Of a DNA stretch of 17,234 nt, positions 8,098 to 15,204 are shown one piece after another; the stretch's first letter is position 1, and each line of letters begins with the position of its first letter. The stretch is from Verrucomicrobiia bacterium (GTDB lineage: Bacteria > Verrucomicrobiota > Verrucomicrobiae > Limisphaerales > JAKPVM01): the NCBI GenBank assembly GCA_026417275.1, contig JAOADO010000029.1:1-17234 (forward strand), read 5' to 3'. The notes under the pieces are model-generated. The model ran no database searches. It worked only from the letters and a program-made list of their open reading frames with translations, and was not told where the DNA came from. Both the position numbers and the translations under genes were made by a program.

Positions 8098-9402
8098 ATG
8101 GGCAATAGCATAAAACCATCAACCAAAATCCTTGAACTCTTAAAAAAATACGAGTCGCGCAACATAATTTTTATAGACCCGGATGGCTCCTGGCCCATCG
8201 TATGGGAACGCGCGCGCGGCGTGTATGTCTTCGACATCGATGGAAAACGTTATATCGATTTAACCGGAGCATTCGGCGTTGCCACCGCGGGACACGCAAA
8301 CCCACGAATCATCTCTGCGGCAAAAAAACAACTCACAAAACTGCCACACGCAATGGGCGACGTCCATCCCAACAAATTAAAAGCCCTTCTTGCGCAAAAA
8401 CTCAGCAAACTGACTTTCGAACACTGGCTCAACGGAGAACACGGAAAGACCATCTTTTGCAACTCCGGTTTCGAAGCCGTAGAAGCAGCCCTCAAAACCG
8501 CCCACTTAGCAACCAAACACCCACATGTCCTTGCCTTTGAAGGCGCCTATCACGGACTCGGCTACGGAACATTAAATATAACCCATCGAGAATACTTCAA
8601 AAAACCCTTCTTTGAGCAACTCGGAATGTTCGGTCACTTTGCCCCATTCCCCACGAACCCAACAGAACTTGAAACAACAAAGAAAAAAATCTGCAATATT
8701 ATTAACAAAACAAAATTAGGCGCAATCCTTGTTGAACCAATTCAAGGCAGAGGCGGCATTCGCGTCCCAACCCCATCCCTGTTCGCATTCCTTCGTCAAA
8801 TATGTGACAAAACAGGCGCAATTTTAATCTTCGACGAAATCTACACCGGCATTGGAAGAACAGGAAAAATGTTCGCATGCGAACACTATGGCGTCTTTCC
8901 GGATATAATTTGCCTTGGCAAAGCACTGACAGGCGGGTTTCCTTTATCGGCATGCGTCGGACGCGCAAAGTTAATGGACAAAGCATGGGAGCCATCAAAA
9001 GGCGAAGCAATCCACACAAGCACATTCCTGGGAAACCCCGTCGGTTGCGCCATGGCTCTTGCGTGTCTGGAAGAAGTCGAACGCAAAAAACTGCCAGAAC
9101 GAAGTGCAAAACTCGGCGCTGTGTTGCTCGACAAATTAAAATCGTTGACCCCGCCCCATAACCTTGTTTTATTACCCCGCGGAATGGGACTAATGGCAGG
9201 ACTGGAAATCCGCCATAACGATTCATCTCCAGCAAGCGAACTCGTTTACAAAATTATTAAAGAAATGTTGCAACGCGGCTTCATCCTCCTGCCAGAAGGT
9301 GAACACGGAAACGTAATCAGCTTTACGCCACCATTAATCATAACCAGAACACAACTGACCAAAACAATCAACATGTTGCAAGACATCTTGAACAAAATAT
9401 AA
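8098..9402 (+). CDS. Class III PLP aminotransferase, substrate unresolved
   Basis: 434 residues of the class III (ornithine/GABA/acetylornithine-like) aminotransferase fold. Visible motifs are the N-terminal VYVFDIDGKRYIDLTGAFGV (42-61), the phosphate-contacting CNSGFEAVEAAL (121-132), EGAYHG (148-153), VEPIQGRGG (212-220), the cofactor-ring FDEIYTGIGRTG (245-256), the Schiff-base lysine K275 in CLGKALTGG, and HTSTFLGNP (306-314). These cofactor residues appear intact, so the enzyme is probably active. The family is broad, and neither the sequence nor the neighbours tell me the amino donor. There is no arginine, lysine, biotin or haem gene beside it to guide a name. A clear AAGGAG (8082-8087), overlapping the end of queE, supports the start. 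It probably forms a short operon with queE, although no shared pathway is evident. Confidence 0.9.
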   Translation: MGNSIKPSTKILELLKKYESRNIIFIDPDGSWPIVWERARGVYVFDIDGKRYIDLTGAFGVATAGHANPRIISAAKKQLTKLPHAMGDVHPNKLKALLAQKLSKLTFEHWLNGEHGKTIFCNSGFEAVEAALKTAHLATKHPHVLAFEGAYHGLGYGTLNITHREYFKKPFFEQLGMFGHFAPFPTNPTELETTKKKICNIINKTKLGAILVEPIQGRGGIRVPTPSLFAFLRQICDKTGAILIFDEIYTGIGRTGKMFACEHYGVFPDIICLGKALTGGFPLSACVGRAKLMDKAWEPSKGEAIHTSTFLGNPVGCAMALACLEEVERKKLPERSAKLGAVLLDKLKSLTPPHNLVLLPRGMGLMAGLEIRHNDSSPASELVYKIIKEMLQRGFILLPEGEHGNVISFTPPLIITRTQLTKTINMLQDILNKI

Positions 9403-9488
9403 CCAGCAAAATCATGCAATTAACAAAATATAAAAGAACACATTAACGCCTGCTGGCGTCGAAAACACAAAACTTAACATCCACAAAC

Positions 9489-10508
9489 ATGCTCGAAATT
9501 GATGGCTCATATGGCGAAGGCGGCGGACAAATATTAAGAAGCGCTTTAACCCTCTCCATAGTTACAGGTAAACCATTCAAAATAGTTAATATCCGCGCCA
9601 GACGCGAAAATCCAGGCTTGCAGCCGCAACACCTCGCCGCAGTAAATGCCGCAGCTCAAATCTGCATGGCAGAAACAGCCGGCACCCAAAAAGGCTCTCA
9701 AACGCTCGAATTCCACCCAAAAAATCCAGTAGCAGGCGAATACCACTTTTCAACTGGCACCGCTGGTTCAGCAACCCTCGTACTCCAGACAATACTGATG
9801 CCATTGATCCTCGCCGGCGGAGAATCCGCAATCATAATCGAAGGCGGAACTCACAACCCAATGGCTCCGCCTTATGACTTTATTGCCGCCACTTACCTGC
9901 CATTAATAAACAAACTCGGCGCTGGCGTGAAAATCAAACTGGACAGACACGGCTTTTATCCCGCAGGCGGCGGAAAAATTCGCGTCGTTATAAAATCAAC
10001 TCAATTTGGGGGACAACTGGAACTTACAGAAAGAGGACGCCTGCTTTCGATTCGCGCCGTCTCCGTGCTCGCAAATCTGCCCGACCACATTGCTGAACGC
10101 GAATTAAAAATCCTCAAACGCCAACTCGGACTCGACCACAATAAATGCGAATTCCACCCCGTAAAAGCCTATTCTCCAGGCAACGTAGCAATGGTCTTTG
10201 TTGAATATTCAAATTTGACAACAGTTTTTACCAGCTTCGGAAAATTAGGACTCCGCGCAGAAACCGTTGCGCACGACCTGGCTAAAAAAGTTAACAACTA
10301 TCTGGAAAACGAAGCCCCGGTTGACGAACATCTCGCAGACCAACTCTTACTGTCAATGGCGCTCGCCAACGGCGGCAAATTCGCAACATGCTCACTCTCC
10401 GAACACACAAAAACCAATATCTGGCTAATCCAACAATTTCTTCCTGCAACCATTAAATCAGAACCACTCAACAACCGGGCATTTTTAATCTCCATCGAGA
10501 AAAAATAA
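9489..10508 (+). CDS. rtcA: RNA 3'-terminal phosphate cyclase
   Basis: Enzyme that uses ATP, through an adenylylated histidine, to convert RNA 3'-phosphates to 2',3'-cyclic phosphates, as in RNA repair. The 339 residues match the family length. Motifs are DGSYGEGGGQILRSAL (5-20), RARRENPGLQPQHL (36-49), the conserved FSTGTAGSATLVLQ (87-100), GGTHNPMAPPYDF (119-131), GFYPAGGGK (155-163) and PVDEHLADQLLL (277-288), which holds the predicted nucleotidylated histidine H281. No rtcB ligase and no rtcR sigma-54 regulator is beside it, unlike the well-known rtc operon, and no -24/-12 promoter was seen in the 86-base upstream gap. ATG 9489 lacks a Shine-Dalgarno sequence. Downstream lies a C-rich tract and a hairpin. 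Identity is secure; the physiological role is inferred. Confidence 0.95.
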   Translation: MLEIDGSYGEGGGQILRSALTLSIVTGKPFKIVNIRARRENPGLQPQHLAAVNAAAQICMAETAGTQKGSQTLEFHPKNPVAGEYHFSTGTAGSATLVLQTILMPLILAGGESAIIIEGGTHNPMAPPYDFIAATYLPLINKLGAGVKIKLDRHGFYPAGGGKIRVVIKSTQFGGQLELTERGRLLSIRAVSVLANLPDHIAERELKILKRQLGLDHNKCEFHPVKAYSPGNVAMVFVEYSNLTTVFTSFGKLGLRAETVAHDLAKKVNNYLENEAPVDEHLADQLLLSMALANGGKFATCSLSEHTKTNIWLIQQFLPATIKSEPLNNRAFLISIEKK

Positions 10509-10613
10509 AAAATTCACAACCCAATACAAAATAATCATTCCCAACAATCCACCTCACATCTACAACCACTCAACTCCACCGACTCCCACCTCCACCAAAA
10601 AAAAAAACCCCCC
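10500..10613 (+). promoter_or_regulatory. C-rich, nearly G-free rut-like stretch after rtcA
   Basis: The plus strand from the rtcA stop to the hairpin has just one G (10581) in 114 bases and more than 40 C, so the rtcA transcript would be unstructured and cytidine-rich there. That is the composition known to load Rho. It sits immediately after the coding sequence, where Rho could act. Rho use is inference; the composition is directly countable. Confidence 0.4.
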
Positions 10614-10629
10614 GCCACTAACATGGCGG
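10597..10629 (-). terminator. Rho-independent terminator of the alpha operon, possibly bidirectional
   Basis: Read on the minus strand, CCGCCA (10629-10624), a 6-base loop and TGGCGG (10617-10612) form a perfect 6-bp GC-rich stem. Four G and then eleven T (10607-10597) follow. It lies 41 bases after the rplQ stop, where the operon should end. On the plus strand the same stem is followed by ATCTTTT, so it may also stop transcription coming from rtcA. Confidence 0.8.
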
Positions 10630-10669
10630 ATCTTTTAAAACAAAGATATATATCTCCCTCAGACTCTCC

Positions 10670-11176
10670 CTACTTCTTCTCAGGAGATTCAGCAGATTTT
10701 GCCTGCTCCTGCCCAGCTTCAGCCTTTGGAGCAGTATCAACCTGCGCCTGCCCCTCAACCCTGGCATCCGATGATTTCTGTTCAGCAGGCTGGCTTGCTG
10801 GCGCCGTTACCACAGACTCCACAGGCTCAACCCATTCAAGAACTGCCATTTCAGACGCATCACCACGGCGCTGATGAAGCTTAACAATGCGCGTGTATCC
10901 GCCATTTCTGGCTTTCTGAGCGGGCGCAATCTCAGAGAACAACCTCTTCACAGCATCCTTCTGATGCAACCGCGCAACAGCAAGTCTCCGCGCATGCAAA
11001 GTGCCCTTTTTGGCAAGAGTAACCATCTTCTCAGCAAGTTGACGCGCAACCTTTGCCTTTGCAAGCGTAGTAACAACTCTATTATGATAAATTAAACTAC
11101 ACACAAGATTGGCGAGCATCATATTCCGATGTTCGCTCTTTCTACCAAGCTTCGCAGTACTCTTTAAGTGTCGCAT
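10670..11176 (-). CDS. rplQ: 50S ribosomal protein bL17 with long C-terminal tail
   Basis: bL17 sits near the polypeptide exit tunnel of the large subunit. The start MRHLKSTAKLGRKSEHRNMM is characteristic, and the conserved core runs to about residue 117 (GGYTRIVKLHQRRGD at 92-106, then AVLEWVE). The protein has 168 residues against roughly 120-130 in familiar bacteria. The extra 50 residues are a low-complexity Ala/Glu/Gln/Ser/Pro/Lys tail ending in SPEKK, probably disordered. A GGTAGGGA-like site upstream gives reasonable spacing to the ATG. It is the last gene of the alpha operon, 25 bases after rpoA, and is followed by a strong terminator, the usual bacterial arrangement. Identity is secure; the role of the tail is unknown. 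Confidence 0.96.
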   Translation of the reverse strand: MRHLKSTAKLGRKSEHRNMMLANLVCSLIYHNRVVTTLAKAKVARQLAEKMVTLAKKGTLHARRLAVARLHQKDAVKRLFSEIAPAQKARNGGYTRIVKLHQRRGDASEMAVLEWVEPVESVVTAPASQPAEQKSSDARVEGQAQVDTAPKAEAGQEQAKSAESPEKK

Positions 11177-11201
11177 AAATTAATCCCTACCGTTTAACAA
11201 A

Positions 11202-12242
11202 TTATTGAACCGACTTTGCTTCCTGACCCTTATTTTCGCCCTTAATTAACTCGAGCAATTCAGGATCTTCATCAAACTTCATACCAAGTGTCAACCCCAA
11301 CGCCGCGAGTTTATCTTTAATCTCGTTCAGCGACTTCTTGCCAAAGTTTCTATACTTCAACATCTCCTGCTCGCTCTTCATCGCCAATTGACCGATTGTT
11401 GTAATATTGGCATTGTTCAAACAATTCGCCGCGCGTACGCTCAACTCTATCTCATTAACACTCATCGTGAGCAACTTGCGCAACCGAGCCTTTTCATCAT
11501 CCTTCTTCTCTTCAATCTTCTCAAATTCAATTTGAGCTTCCTTGAACTTGACAAATACATCCAGATGATGCTGAAGAATCGCTGAAGCCTGAACAAGCGC
11601 ATCGTCCGGACTTATCCTTCCATCCGTCCAGATTTCAAGGATTAACTTGTCGTAATCCGTGCGTTGTCCAACGCGAGCCGCCTCCACACCATATCGAACA
11701 CGCGTTACAGGCGAAAAAATTGAATCAATAGGAATCACCCCAATCGGTTGACCTTCCTTCTTGTTTTCATCGCCAGGACAAAATCCACGTCCAATCTTAA
11801 CCTCCATCTCCATCTCAAACTTCTTCTTCTTGTCCAAATGACAAATAACCTGGTCAGGATTTACAACCTCAACATTCTGGTTAAGCTGGATATCCCCGGC
11901 AAGAACTGGCCCTTCCTTGTTGACAGAAAGCGTCAAAACCTGCGGATCCCGCGTATTGTGAATCTTAAATTTAACCTTTTTAAGATTCAACACAATATCT
12001 GTTACATCCTCAACAACACCCTCAATCGTAGCAAACTCGTGCATCGCACCGTCTATCTTCACAGACGTAATCGCGGCTCCTTCAAGAGAAGAGAGCAACA
12101 CACGACGCAACGAATTTCCTATCGTATAACCATAACCAGTTTCAAATGGTTCGGCTATATACTTTGCATAAGTTGGAGTAGCGGTTGCTTCATCTTTAAT
12201 CAACCGCTTTGGCATCTCAAAACGACCTAATCTTATTGGCAT
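11202..12242 (-). CDS. rpoA: RNA polymerase alpha subunit
   Basis: Alpha subunit that dimerises to nucleate RNA polymerase assembly and contacts DNA and activators through its C-terminal domain. It has 346 residues, near the usual length of about 330. The N-terminal domain (to about 235) includes EPFETGYGYTIGNSLRRVLLSS (31-52) and RVRYGVEAARVGQRTDYDKL (181-200). After an acidic linker (EKIEEKKDDEKAR), the helix-hairpin-helix C-terminal domain spans about 258-322, with VRAANCL (269-275) and NFGKKSLNEIKDKL (299-312). R270 corresponds to the arginine used for UP-element binding in E. coli. AAGGA, 8 bases before ATG 12242, fixes the start. It lies between rpsD and rplQ as expected. Confidence 0.98.
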   Translation of the reverse strand: MPIRLGRFEMPKRLIKDEATATPTYAKYIAEPFETGYGYTIGNSLRRVLLSSLEGAAITSVKIDGAMHEFATIEGVVEDVTDIVLNLKKVKFKIHNTRDPQVLTLSVNKEGPVLAGDIQLNQNVEVVNPDQVICHLDKKKKFEMEMEVKIGRGFCPGDENKKEGQPIGVIPIDSIFSPVTRVRYGVEAARVGQRTDYDKLILEIWTDGRISPDDALVQASAILQHHLDVFVKFKEAQIEFEKIEEKKDDEKARLRKLLTMSVNEIELSVRAANCLNNANITTIGQLAMKSEQEMLKYRNFGKKSLNEIKDKLAALGLTLGMKFDEDPELLELIKGENKGQEAKSVQ

Positions 12243-12353
12243 ACCTTTTTTCCTTAGTTAGCAATTTTAACCTGACTATTCCAGAAACAACTATTCCCGC
12301 ACTCCAGAATAGCCCATATAATTGCCTGCGCGTATTCAACACGCGCCTCAATA
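12243..12353 (-). promoter_or_regulatory. rpsD-rpoA spacer with competing hairpins
   Basis: This 111-base gap is the longest inside the ribosomal cluster. On the transcribed strand a GCGCGT / ACGCGC stem (12346-12341 with 12333-12328) lies 8 bases after the rpsD stop, without a U tract. Further on, CTATTC (12312-12307) can pair with either of two GAATAG copies (12296-12291 or 12281-12276). The distal pairing can extend to about 11 pairs if G-U pairs are allowed. It may modulate rpoA expression relative to rpsD; this is inferred by eye. Confidence 0.35.
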
Positions 12354-12962
12354 TTAGCGGGAATAAAATTCTACCACCGCCTGCACGTTCGCAATCGGCT
12401 GGATTTCCTCCATCGTTGGCACCCTGAGAACCTTGCCGCGAAGTTTTTCCTTATCAAGAGCAACCCACGCAGGCACAACACGCGTTGTGGACAACTCAAG
12501 ACCATGCAACGCCAACTGTCTGGACACTTTAGAGTCCTTTACCTCCACTATGTCGTTCACCTTAAGCGCATAAGACGGTATGGTAACCTTCTTCCCATTA
12601 ACGCAAATATGACCATGCGTAACCATCTGACGCGCCGCTGGTCTCGTCACCGCAAATCCAAGATGGTAAACAACATTATCCAGCCGTGTCTCAAGAATCT
12701 GCAACATCTGCTCGCCAGTAACACCGCGCCGCTTCAAAGCCCTCTCATATACACGACGGAATTGACGCTCCATCAAACCATAATAATAACGAAGCTTTTG
12801 CTTCTCCATCAAACCAACCGCAAAGTCGGTCAATTTGCGCCGCGATTTCGGACCATGAACACCCGGCGGATAATTCCGACGTTCAAGATATTTTGAACTG
12901 CCGTAAATTGGCTTTCCCAGCCTTCTGCTTACCCTAACTCTTGGACCTGTATATCGAGCCAT
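12354..12962 (-). CDS. rpsD: 30S ribosomal protein uS4
   Basis: Primary 16S rRNA-binding protein of the small-subunit body and a known autoregulator of alpha operons in other bacteria. At 202 residues it is close to the standard length. The N-terminus MARYTGPRVRVSRRLG and PPGVHGPKSRRKLTDFA (32-48) have no zinc-binding cysteines, so this is the zinc-free form. The S4 RNA-binding fold follows, with LQILETRLDNVVYHLGFA (87-104), ARQMVTHGHICVNG (110-123) and PSYALKVNDIVEV (129-141). GGAG, 8 bases upstream of ATG 12962, supports the start. It follows rpsK by 51 bases and precedes rpoA across a structured spacer. Identity is secure. Confidence 0.97.
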   Translation of the reverse strand: MARYTGPRVRVSRRLGKPIYGSSKYLERRNYPPGVHGPKSRRKLTDFAVGLMEKQKLRYYYGLMERQFRRVYERALKRRGVTGEQMLQILETRLDNVVYHLGFAVTRPAARQMVTHGHICVNGKKVTIPSYALKVNDIVEVKDSKVSRQLALHGLELSTTRVVPAWVALDKEKLRGKVLRVPTMEEIQPIANVQAVVEFYSR

Positions 12963-13013
12963 TTATTTTTCTCCGATTTATTGGAAGTTAAATTTTAATT
13001 TAAAACCATTATT

Positions 13014-13625
13014 TTACACACGACGTTTCTTGCGCGGTCTGCAACCGTTGTGCGGAACAGGCGTAACATCTCGAATCACACTAATCTCAAGACCGATAGC
13101 CTGCAACGCACGAATCGCCGCCTCGCGTCCGGCGCCAGGACCTTTAACATGAACCTCTACCTCTTTCATTCCATGCGCCATCGCCTGCCTGGCGGCATCC
13201 TGAGCCACCTGTTGCGCCGCATACGCCGTACTCTTTCGACTACCCTTAAATCCTACACGCCCCGCGCTGGACCACCCAATAACACTGCCCTGCGCATCCG
13301 TGATAGACACAATCGTATTATTGAACGTGGCAAAAATATGCGCAATGCCAGATGTAATATTCTTCGCCCCCTTGGCTTTTACTATCTTCTTCGGAGCCGC
13401 ATCTTCCCCAAGCAAATCGCTAACACTCGGACTCGACCCCGCCGCTGGCTCAGCCTTTGGTTGTTCACCGCCAGCCTTCTGGTCTTTTGCCTCAGCAGGC
13501 GCCGCAGTAGCTTTCGGCTTCGCCGCCTTTTGCCCTTCCTGCTTTGCCGCCACAGCCTGCTCAGCAGGTTTAGACGGCGTTTCTTTCGCTTGCGCTGAAC
13601 TCTGTGATTTGGTTTCTTCTGCCAT
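13014..13625 (-). CDS. rpsK: 30S ribosomal protein uS11 with 74-residue N-terminal extension
   Basis: uS11 sits on the platform of the small subunit near the mRNA exit. The core from about residue 88 is ordinary: [19 protein letters not shown] (92-110), [14 protein letters not shown] (125-138), [15 protein letters not shown] (160-174) and [17 protein letters not shown] (187-203). The 203-residue total exceeds the E. coli protein by 74, all at the N-terminus. Residues 1-68 are almost wholly Ala, Lys, Glu, Gln, Pro, Ser and Gly (for example [20 protein letters not shown]), followed by SVSDLLGED. No internal ATG lies before the core, so the extension is likely translated. Upstream of ATG 13625 only a weak AGAAGA is seen. 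A TTG at Leu71 is an alternative start without a good ribosome-binding site. Identity is secure; the extension is unusual. Confidence 0.95.
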   Translation of the reverse strand: MAEETKSQSSAQAKETPSKPAEQAVAAKQEGQKAAKPKATAAPAEAKDQKAGGEQPKAEPAAGSSPSVSDLLGEDAAPKKIVKAKGAKNITSGIAHIFATFNNTIVSITDAQGSVIGWSSAGRVGFKGSRKSTAYAAQQVAQDAARQAMAHGMKEVEVHVKGPGAGREAAIRALQAIGLEISVIRDVTPVPHNGCRPRKKRRV

Positions 13626-13660
13626 AAACTATTATTCTTCTATCAATAAAAATTTTAAAA

Positions 13661-14056
13661 TTAATGTATACCAGCCTTTGCATTCGGATTGCGCACAACA
13701 CCCACCGTCTTGCGCGGTCCCTTCCGGGTTCGCGCATTCGTTGATGTACGTTGACCGCGCACCGGCAACCCACGCAGGTGCCGAATCCCGCGATAACACT
13801 TAATCGCCTGCAACCGCTTCAAATTCAACCCAATTTCACGACGTAAATCGCCCTCGATTACATATTTACCCTCCTGAATAGCATGCACTATCTTCGAAAG
13901 TTGCTGCTCAGTAAGGTCTTTCGCCCTTATCGAAGGGTCTATTCCAGCGCGTTCTAAAATTTCCTTCGAATTAGCCGGACCAATACCATATATATAGCGC
14001 AACGCAATGTCTATGCGCTTTTCGCCAGGTATCTCTACACCAATTATTCTTGCCAT
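13661..14056 (-). CDS. rpsM: 30S ribosomal protein uS13
   Basis: uS13 is in the head of the small subunit and contacts the P-site tRNA and the large subunit through intersubunit bridges. The 131 residues include [20 protein letters not shown] (1-20), YIYGIG (21-26), the helical [14 protein letters not shown] (47-60), [13 protein letters not shown] (70-82) and the basic tail [18 protein letters not shown] (87-104) and RKGPRK (111-116). AGAGG, 9 bases before ATG 14056, supports the start. It is 21 bases after rpmJ, as in most bacterial alpha operons. Nothing odd was noticed, and there is no low-complexity tail here, unlike its neighbour uS11. Confidence 0.97.
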   Translation of the reverse strand: MARIIGVEIPGEKRIDIALRYIYGIGPANSKEILERAGIDPSIRAKDLTEQQLSKIVHAIQEGKYVIEGDLRREIGLNLKRLQAIKCYRGIRHLRGLPVRGQRTSTNARTRKGPRKTVGVVRNPNAKAGIH

Positions 14057-14077
14057 ATCTTTTAGCCTCTTAAAACA

Positions 14078-14191
14078 TTAACCTTGACGTTGTTTATGAC
14101 GCGGATTCTTGCAAATCACACGTATTACGCCCTTGCGGCGTATCACCTTGCAATGCTCACAAAGTCTTTTTACCGATGTTCTAACTTTCAT
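14078..14191 (-). CDS. rpmJ: 50S ribosomal protein bL36, zinc-binding form
   Basis: A 37-residue protein beginning [20 protein letters not shown] and ending RHKQRQG, a near-canonical bL36. The zinc ligands C11, C14, C27 and H32 are all present, so this is the zinc-containing paralogue type, whereas uS4 in the same operon is the zinc-free type. It binds 23S rRNA near the factor-binding region. It lies 14 bases after infA and 21 before rpsM, its standard place. Upstream of ATG 14191 only a weak GGTG is seen. Identity is secure. Confidence 0.96.
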   Translation of the reverse strand: MKVRTSVKRLCEHCKVIRRKGVIRVICKNPRHKQRQG

Positions 14192-14205
14192 AATCCATTC
14201 ACCCG

Positions 14206-14442
14206 TTATTCTTGATTTACAGTTTTACATTTCTTACTTATATAATGTCCCTTCGATAAATCAAACGGAGAAACTTCAACCACAATCATCTCTCCATCCT
14301 TCCATTCAGGTTCTTCTTGAACCTGACGAAGTGTTTTATATGCCAATAAACAATGACCGTTTGCAAGTCTAATTTTGCAAACTCTCGCAGAAAGCACACT
14401 AATTATTACGCCTTCAGCGGAGATGGACTCGACAAAACCCAT
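14206..14442 (-). CDS. infA: Translation initiation factor IF-1, divergent
   Basis: Small OB-fold protein that binds the ribosomal A site during initiation. The 78 residues align without gaps to E. coli IF-1 over the core: [11 protein letters not shown] (24-34) matches VELENGHVVTA, and VSPFDLSKG (57-65) matches LTPYDLSKG. However, the segment equivalent to the conserved basic SGKMRKNYIRI, in the loop that contacts 16S rRNA, is [11 protein letters not shown] (37-47), with charge reversed to acidic. Cysteines occur at 22, 31 and 72. ATG 14442 lies inside map (37-base overlap in another frame) and has GGAG 8 bases upstream, which supports this start. Position between map and rpmJ is the standard infA location. 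It is very probably the infA orthologue, with altered rRNA contacts; a second infA elsewhere is possible. Confidence 0.85.
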   Translation of the reverse strand: MGFVESISAEGVIISVLSARVCKIRLANGHCLLAYKTLRQVQEEPEWKDGEMIVVEVSPFDLSKGHYISKKCKTVNQE

Positions 14443-15191
14443 GTCAAAATCTCCGGTTGTCCTTCGGTTATCAAAACCGTATGTTCAAAATGCGCAGATA
14501 AAGACCCGTCTCTGGTCACAATCGTCCAACCATCTCTAAGACTGACCACATCAGACTTCCCGGCATTCACCATCGGCTCTATCGCAAGCGCCAACCCGGG
14601 AACAAGCACCGATGTCGCCATCCCGGGCTCAAAAAAATTTGGCACCTGCGGTTCCTCATGCATCCTGCGCCCAATGCCATGCCCAACAAATTCCCGAACA
14701 ACACTGCACCCATGCGATTCAACATATTGTTGAATAGCCTGGGAAATATCTCTCACCCTGTTGCCTGCAACCGCTTTCTCTATCCCCTTATAAAGGGCAT
14801 TCTCAGTCACATCAAGCAACCTCTGCGCCTCTAAACTGCAACCACCAACCGGCACCGTACAGGCATTGTCCCCAATAAAACCATCCAGCACAACCCCTAT
14901 ATCTATACTCAAAATATCGCCAAATGCAAGTTTTCGCTTGTTCGCCAACCCATGCACCACCTGGTCATTCACCGATAAACAAGTATAGCACGGATACTTC
15001 AATTTGCCCACACGATATCCATAAAAAGCGCTTTTGCCACCGTAAAATTTAATCCGCTCAGCCGCATATTCATCGAGCTCTTTAGTCGTAACACCAGGCT
15101 TCACAGCGGCAGACACTTCTTTAAGCACCAGTCCAGCCACCCGACACGCATTACGCATCGCCTCCAACTCCGGACCAGGCTTAAATACCAT
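14406..15191 (-). CDS. map: Methionine aminopeptidase, type I
   Basis: Cytosolic metalloenzyme that removes the initiator methionine from new proteins. The 261 residues match the family length. The full metal-site set is visible: D97 in SIDIGVV, D108 in FIGDNA, H171 in VGHGIGRRMHEEPQVPN (169-185), E205 in AIEPMV and E236 in AHFEHTVLIT. H80 in NDQVVHG is the conserved substrate-contacting histidine. There is no N-terminal SH3 or zinc-finger extension. It begins 13 bases after secY with no adk between them, and its 3' end overlaps infA by 37 bases. The upstream AGAAAAG is a weak ribosome-binding site, so translation may depend on coupling with secY. Identity is secure. Confidence 0.97.
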   Translation of the reverse strand: MVFKPGPELEAMRNACRVAGLVLKEVSAAVKPGVTTKELDEYAAERIKFYGGKSAFYGYRVGKLKYPCYTCLSVNDQVVHGLANKRKLAFGDILSIDIGVVLDGFIGDNACTVPVGGCSLEAQRLLDVTENALYKGIEKAVAGNRVRDISQAIQQYVESHGCSVVREFVGHGIGRRMHEEPQVPNFFEPGMATSVLVPGLALAIEPMVNAGKSDVVSLRDGWTIVTRDGSLSAHFEHTVLITEGQPEILTWVLSSPSPLKA

Positions 15192-15204
15192 ATCTTTTCT
15201 ACAC

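Noticed and set aside
8702..9235. 177-codon open frame on the minus strand within the aminotransferase gene
   Set aside because: Antisense shadow of a convincing class III aminotransferase; Arg/Leu/Cys-rich with no recognisable motif.
9446..9459. ACGCC-TGCT-GGCGT hairpin before rtcA as a terminator or riboswitch
   Set aside because: Only a 5-bp stem, with no U tract and no larger conserved fold visible; a stem this short is expected by chance.
13050..13803. Long open frames on the plus strand opposite rpsK and rpsM
   Set aside because: They are antisense to well-recognised ribosomal genes, have Arg/Leu- or Ala/Phe-rich shadow compositions and match no known family.
15192..15204. Missing adk between secY and map
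   Set aside because: adk occupies this place only in some phyla, so its absence here is not unusual.
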